Notes under the pieces: model-generated
The model's database searches: none
What the model saw: the letters and a program-made list of their open reading frames with translations, nothing else
What the model was told of the DNA's origin: nothing
Translations under genes and position numbers: made by a program
NCBI GenBank assembly: GCA_023665575.1
Contig: JAMPDQ010000002.1
Span: 62,001-126,000 of the forward strand
Length of the DNA stretch: 64,000 bases
Source of the DNA: Candidatus Amulumruptor caecigallinarius
GTDB lineage: Bacteria; Bacteroidota; Bacteroidia; Bacteroidales; Muribaculaceae
Direction of reading: 5' to 3'
Shown here: positions 62,401-64,000 of the stretch, one piece after another
How positions within the stretch are numbered: position 1 is the first letter of the stretch
How the letters are laid out: the number at the start of each line of letters is the position of its first letter

Positions 62401-64000
62401 CCACAGAACCGATCACAACAGTGTTAGTCTGTGCCGGCGCTGAAGTCATGCCGTTGCACACCACTTCAACCGTATAATAGAATTCAGTTAATTCAGATGG
62501 CATCTCCACGGCCAGGGAATATGTAGTCACAGTCAGTCCGTCTGCCAGAACCGCGCCGGTCTTGTCTTTTACAGTATAAGTGATACCGTCAAGGTCGATA
62601 TAGCCACCATTCACGGAAGATGTGACGGGAGTCCAGCTGATTTGCATATTGCCATTGGCATATACAAGGGTTGCAGATGTGGCCTCCGGAGTATCCGGGC
62701 CAATCCACTGGTTTTTGAGGGTAACTTTCGGGCCGTCGCCGACATCATTTCGTGCGAATACGGTAAAGTTGTGCACACCGGCACCCATTTCAGTCAGGTC
62801 CAGATCGACAGACACATCACTTCCCCAGGTGCACTCTTTTGTTGCCATCTGCACATCGTCAACGAGAACAACAACTTCGAGATTTCCGGAGCCCTGCGTG
62901 CCATCATAGAAGGTGGATGGAGCAGTGAGGGTGAGGGTTCCGGTCATTGAATTTCCCGTAAAATTCACAGCTAAATTTTCGCAGATTGCAGGGGCTGTTG
63001 CCTCAGCTTCCGGCACAGGAATCATCATGCCGAGAATCTGATCGTCATTTTTCAAATTATACAGAACAGTTCCCTCTCCGGTAGAAAGGTTGATCTCAGC
63101 CATATAAGACTTGTTGTCGTTAGGGTTGAGATTAAAATACATTTTATTTGTCTTGGGATCGATCACAGTGCCGCCGTTATATAAAGGAGCAAATCCGGTC
63201 TCACCGATTTCGGTGGCAGTGCCGGTGGTCTTATCGAGCTTGCAAAGCGTGGTGCCTGTGCATATATATTCTCCCTCACTATTATAGCTTCCCAGATAAT
63301 TGAGCACATAAAGTTGGCCTGCGCCATCAATACAAAGGCCATTATATGTCATTGACACAGGGGCGATAGCTGTTGATGTTATGGTCTTTGCAACCGGGTC
63401 TATTTTAATCTCGGAAAGTTGCTGACCATTGCCCTCCTTATTGTAGGTTATACCATATACTTTGCCTGTTGTAGGGTCGTAAACCTCACCACCGGTCACG
63501 AGAATGTCGCGAGATTCAGAGGACATGTTGCACACCCTTTCACCTGTGGACAAATCATATCCGTTAACAACCATCATTTGCAAGCCAAGAAATTCCACAT
63601 AAGTTGTGGTGTAATATACATTATCCACGGCAACGCCACCCCAGGAAGCGTTCACGCCTTGAATAAGCATTGTGCAATCTGACTCACCGTTTTTGGCAAT
63701 CTTATAAAGACCTATCGGGGAATTTGTATTGGTAAATGTAGAATTAAACACTACGGAGCCCCATATATCCGGCATTCCGGCGGGAGCCTCTTTATATTTG
63801 GGATTTATTGCAGGGATTGCAAAAAAGCCTCCCTTGTGTGCCACTTTCAGACTATTGTCGGAAAAAGATTTGTTTTTGTGAAAAATGGTAGGGACCAAAT
63901 CAAAGCTTTTGTCATTTTTCAATTTTGCCATCGAACGGGCATTGGCGCAATTCTGTTCGGATTGCGCTGTGGTTTTTTTCAGCTTGGTCACTTGCTGTGC
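59465..64000 (-). CDS. Large secreted multi-domain surface protein with C-terminal sorting-type domain (N-terminus outside window)
   Basis: At least 1511 residues; the frame continues past the right edge, where AQQVTKLKK looks like the end of a signal peptide, so the GTG at 63991 is probably not the start. The N-terminal part (to about 330) has repeated beta-propeller-like units (YDLSTGERV, YDPTTGKVYGITY, LDKTTGTATEIG). Fibronectin type III-like domains then alternate with jelly-roll (choice-of-anchor J/cleaved-adhesin-like) modules, seen at GFSGWTVIDANDDYRAW, at GGNITYNWAINP and at DDFEDADAFASEYGDWVF. The last 70 residues (GVYVVTADKHVRKMVIR end) resemble a type IX secretion sorting domain. 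Likely surface-exposed; ligand unknown. Confidence 0.8.
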   Translation of the reverse strand, partial: AQQVTKLKKTTAQSEQNCANARSMAKLKNDKSFDLVPTIFHKNKSFSDNSLKVAHKGGFFAIPAINPKYKEAPAGMPDIWGSVVFNSTFTNTNSPIGLYKIAKNGESDCTMLIQGVNASWGGVAVDNVYYTTTYVEFLGLQMMVVNGYDLSTGERVCNMSSESRDILVTGGEVYDPTTGKVYGITYNKEGNGQQLSEIKIDPVAKTITSTAIAPVSMTYNGLCIDGAGQLYVLNYLGSYNSEGEYICTGTTLCKLDKTTGTATEIGETGFAPLYNGGTVIDPKTNKMYFNLNPNDNKSYMAEINLSTGEGTVLYNLKNDDQILGMMIPVPEAEATAPAICENLAVNFTGNSMTGTLTLTAPSTFYDGTQGSGNLEVVVLVDDVQMATKECTWGSDVSVDLDLTEMGAGVHNFTVFARNDVGDGPKVTLKNQWIGPDTPEATSATLVYANGNMQISWTPVTSSVNGGYIDLDGITYTVKDKTGAVLADGLTVTTYSLAVEMPSELTEFYYTVEVVCNGMTSAPAQTNTVVIGSVVPPYTSDFAHNGFSGWTVIDANDDYRAWAISGGNACVTYNGSMAMDDWLITPALKLEAGKAYEIMFSTWANNANYPERIEVKYGMQPTPEGLNKELLAPTTLTVTEDNKLKVNKEIVPEQDGLYYIGFHGISDANMFSLWLGDVTIEAAVLAEAPGLASDLKVTPDPTGALKAEVSFKTPNTTLSGAELTSLTKVEVLRGETVVKTYDNPTIGETISFTDELSKAGEVTYTVIGYNAAGAGLKAMATAYVGFDIPADPAFVNIARTATDGEVVLNWNAVTTDIHGMSLADGDVKYNVCQVVAGNLITKASNLTATTYSFQAVPAGQQDFVQVAVIPVTSVGQGNGTSSALIPVGTPFNGINESFPGGNITYNWAINPINGGSASILTDASGIPAQDGDNGMIGLYSQYIDGGANLVSGLVSLNEMVNPGLTFYTYNINNGEAGGDINEISVAVKAVDEDSFTVVYGPETVDNICGNATNSWGIVSISLGNFANKVVQFQITGITKMYNYTVIDNIKVGSILNHDVKATGIFAPGKAKTGSNYNVDVKVSNDGAQVAENFSVELYADEKCVDTKSVESLAAGASATVSFECFMSALASVPVVYYAKVVYPLDENALNNQTSNISVVPVESNLPTATDLTVHKEESSVALSWDAPKLGVNTPEQITDDFEDADAFASEYGDWVFVDVDGSEVGSVQGIQIPGITAGTTKGSFWIWDQESFEQPRDALNAHSGNKYLFALFRYDDGTTNDWAISPELIGDAQTISFYARSMQQMFPEKIAVYTSTGSVNPDDFTIVEGSAVDYVPGEWTQYTVQLPAGAKRFAIRSYATGAFMLMVDDVTYTPADITADLEIAGYNIYRNGVKINDAPVVETSFVDDNIEFDVPYEYVVTVVYTNKSESAPSNKVVVSVSGVNDIVGGDVQINAVGHDIIISNAEGMKIAIVAANGTLVYSGDGSARTSVNVESGVYVVTADKHVRKMVIR

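Overview
The window is a chromosomal segment of a gut-type Bacteroidales bacterium. The best guess is Muribaculaceae; this is inferred and was not tested by any search. The evidence is Bacteroidota-specific promoters (TTTG, about 20 nt, TAnnTTTG), Bacteroidota-typical fusions and families (MurF-Alr, long IspG, YfhO, DUF2851, DUF3098, DUF4492, DUF4831), a long C-terminally sorted surface protein, and an oxalate-degradation operon. There is no rRNA, CRISPR array, complete insertion sequence, prophage or conjugative module.

Region 1 (1-17.8 kb) is a co-directional nucleotide superoperon: pyrF (cut by the window edge), pyrE, pyrB, purE, purL, purC, purM, purH, purD, folD, purB, purA, guaB, guaA. 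Many junctions overlap or are only a few bases apart, and a strong terminator closes the array. purF, a GAR transformylase and purK are missing from the array. The formate-dependent GAR transformylase purT lies 3 kb downstream. PyrB carries a C-terminal zinc-finger tail that looks like the PyrI zinc domain without its allosteric half.

Region 2 (17.8-29.4 kb) is accessory metabolism. It holds a YgbA-like nitrosative-stress protein, a lipoprotein, tryptophanase (with a possible Trp-containing leader peptide), purT, an oxalate operon (frc-oxc-AEC permease, minus strand), tRNA-Pro, a formate/nitrite-family channel, tRNA-Asp, aroQ and an O-methyltransferase. The oxalate genes make formate, the FNT protein could move it, and purT consumes it, so the region reads as a possible formate node.

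Region 3 (29.5-41.4 kb) is housekeeping: rbfA, a LolC/E-type permease, an Lrp-type regulator, YfhO, a methyltransferase-like remnant, a XerD-type recombinase, an outer-membrane barrel, DUF4492, queA, truB, uppP, DUF3098 and ftsX. Region 4 (41.4-58.6 kb) holds mtaB, a visibly GC-richer pair (polytopic membrane protein and GT2), surE, murF-alr, nnr, DUF4831, xseA-xseB, ispG, a PAP2-like protein, an RluA-type synthase and DUF2851. Region 5 (58.6-64 kb) is an RNA-like intergenic region followed by a 1508-residue-plus surface protein cut by the right edge.

The most notable non-coding signal is a family of dispersed intergenic repeats with the core AGAGTCTGTTTCATAAAA. There are about 14 loci, several of them palindromic, and they often start exactly at a stop codon. 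Three are longer copies with nested hairpins. The family looks like a MITE or REP-type element. Other non-coding candidates are two orphan transcription units and a perfect 18-bp tRNA terminator.
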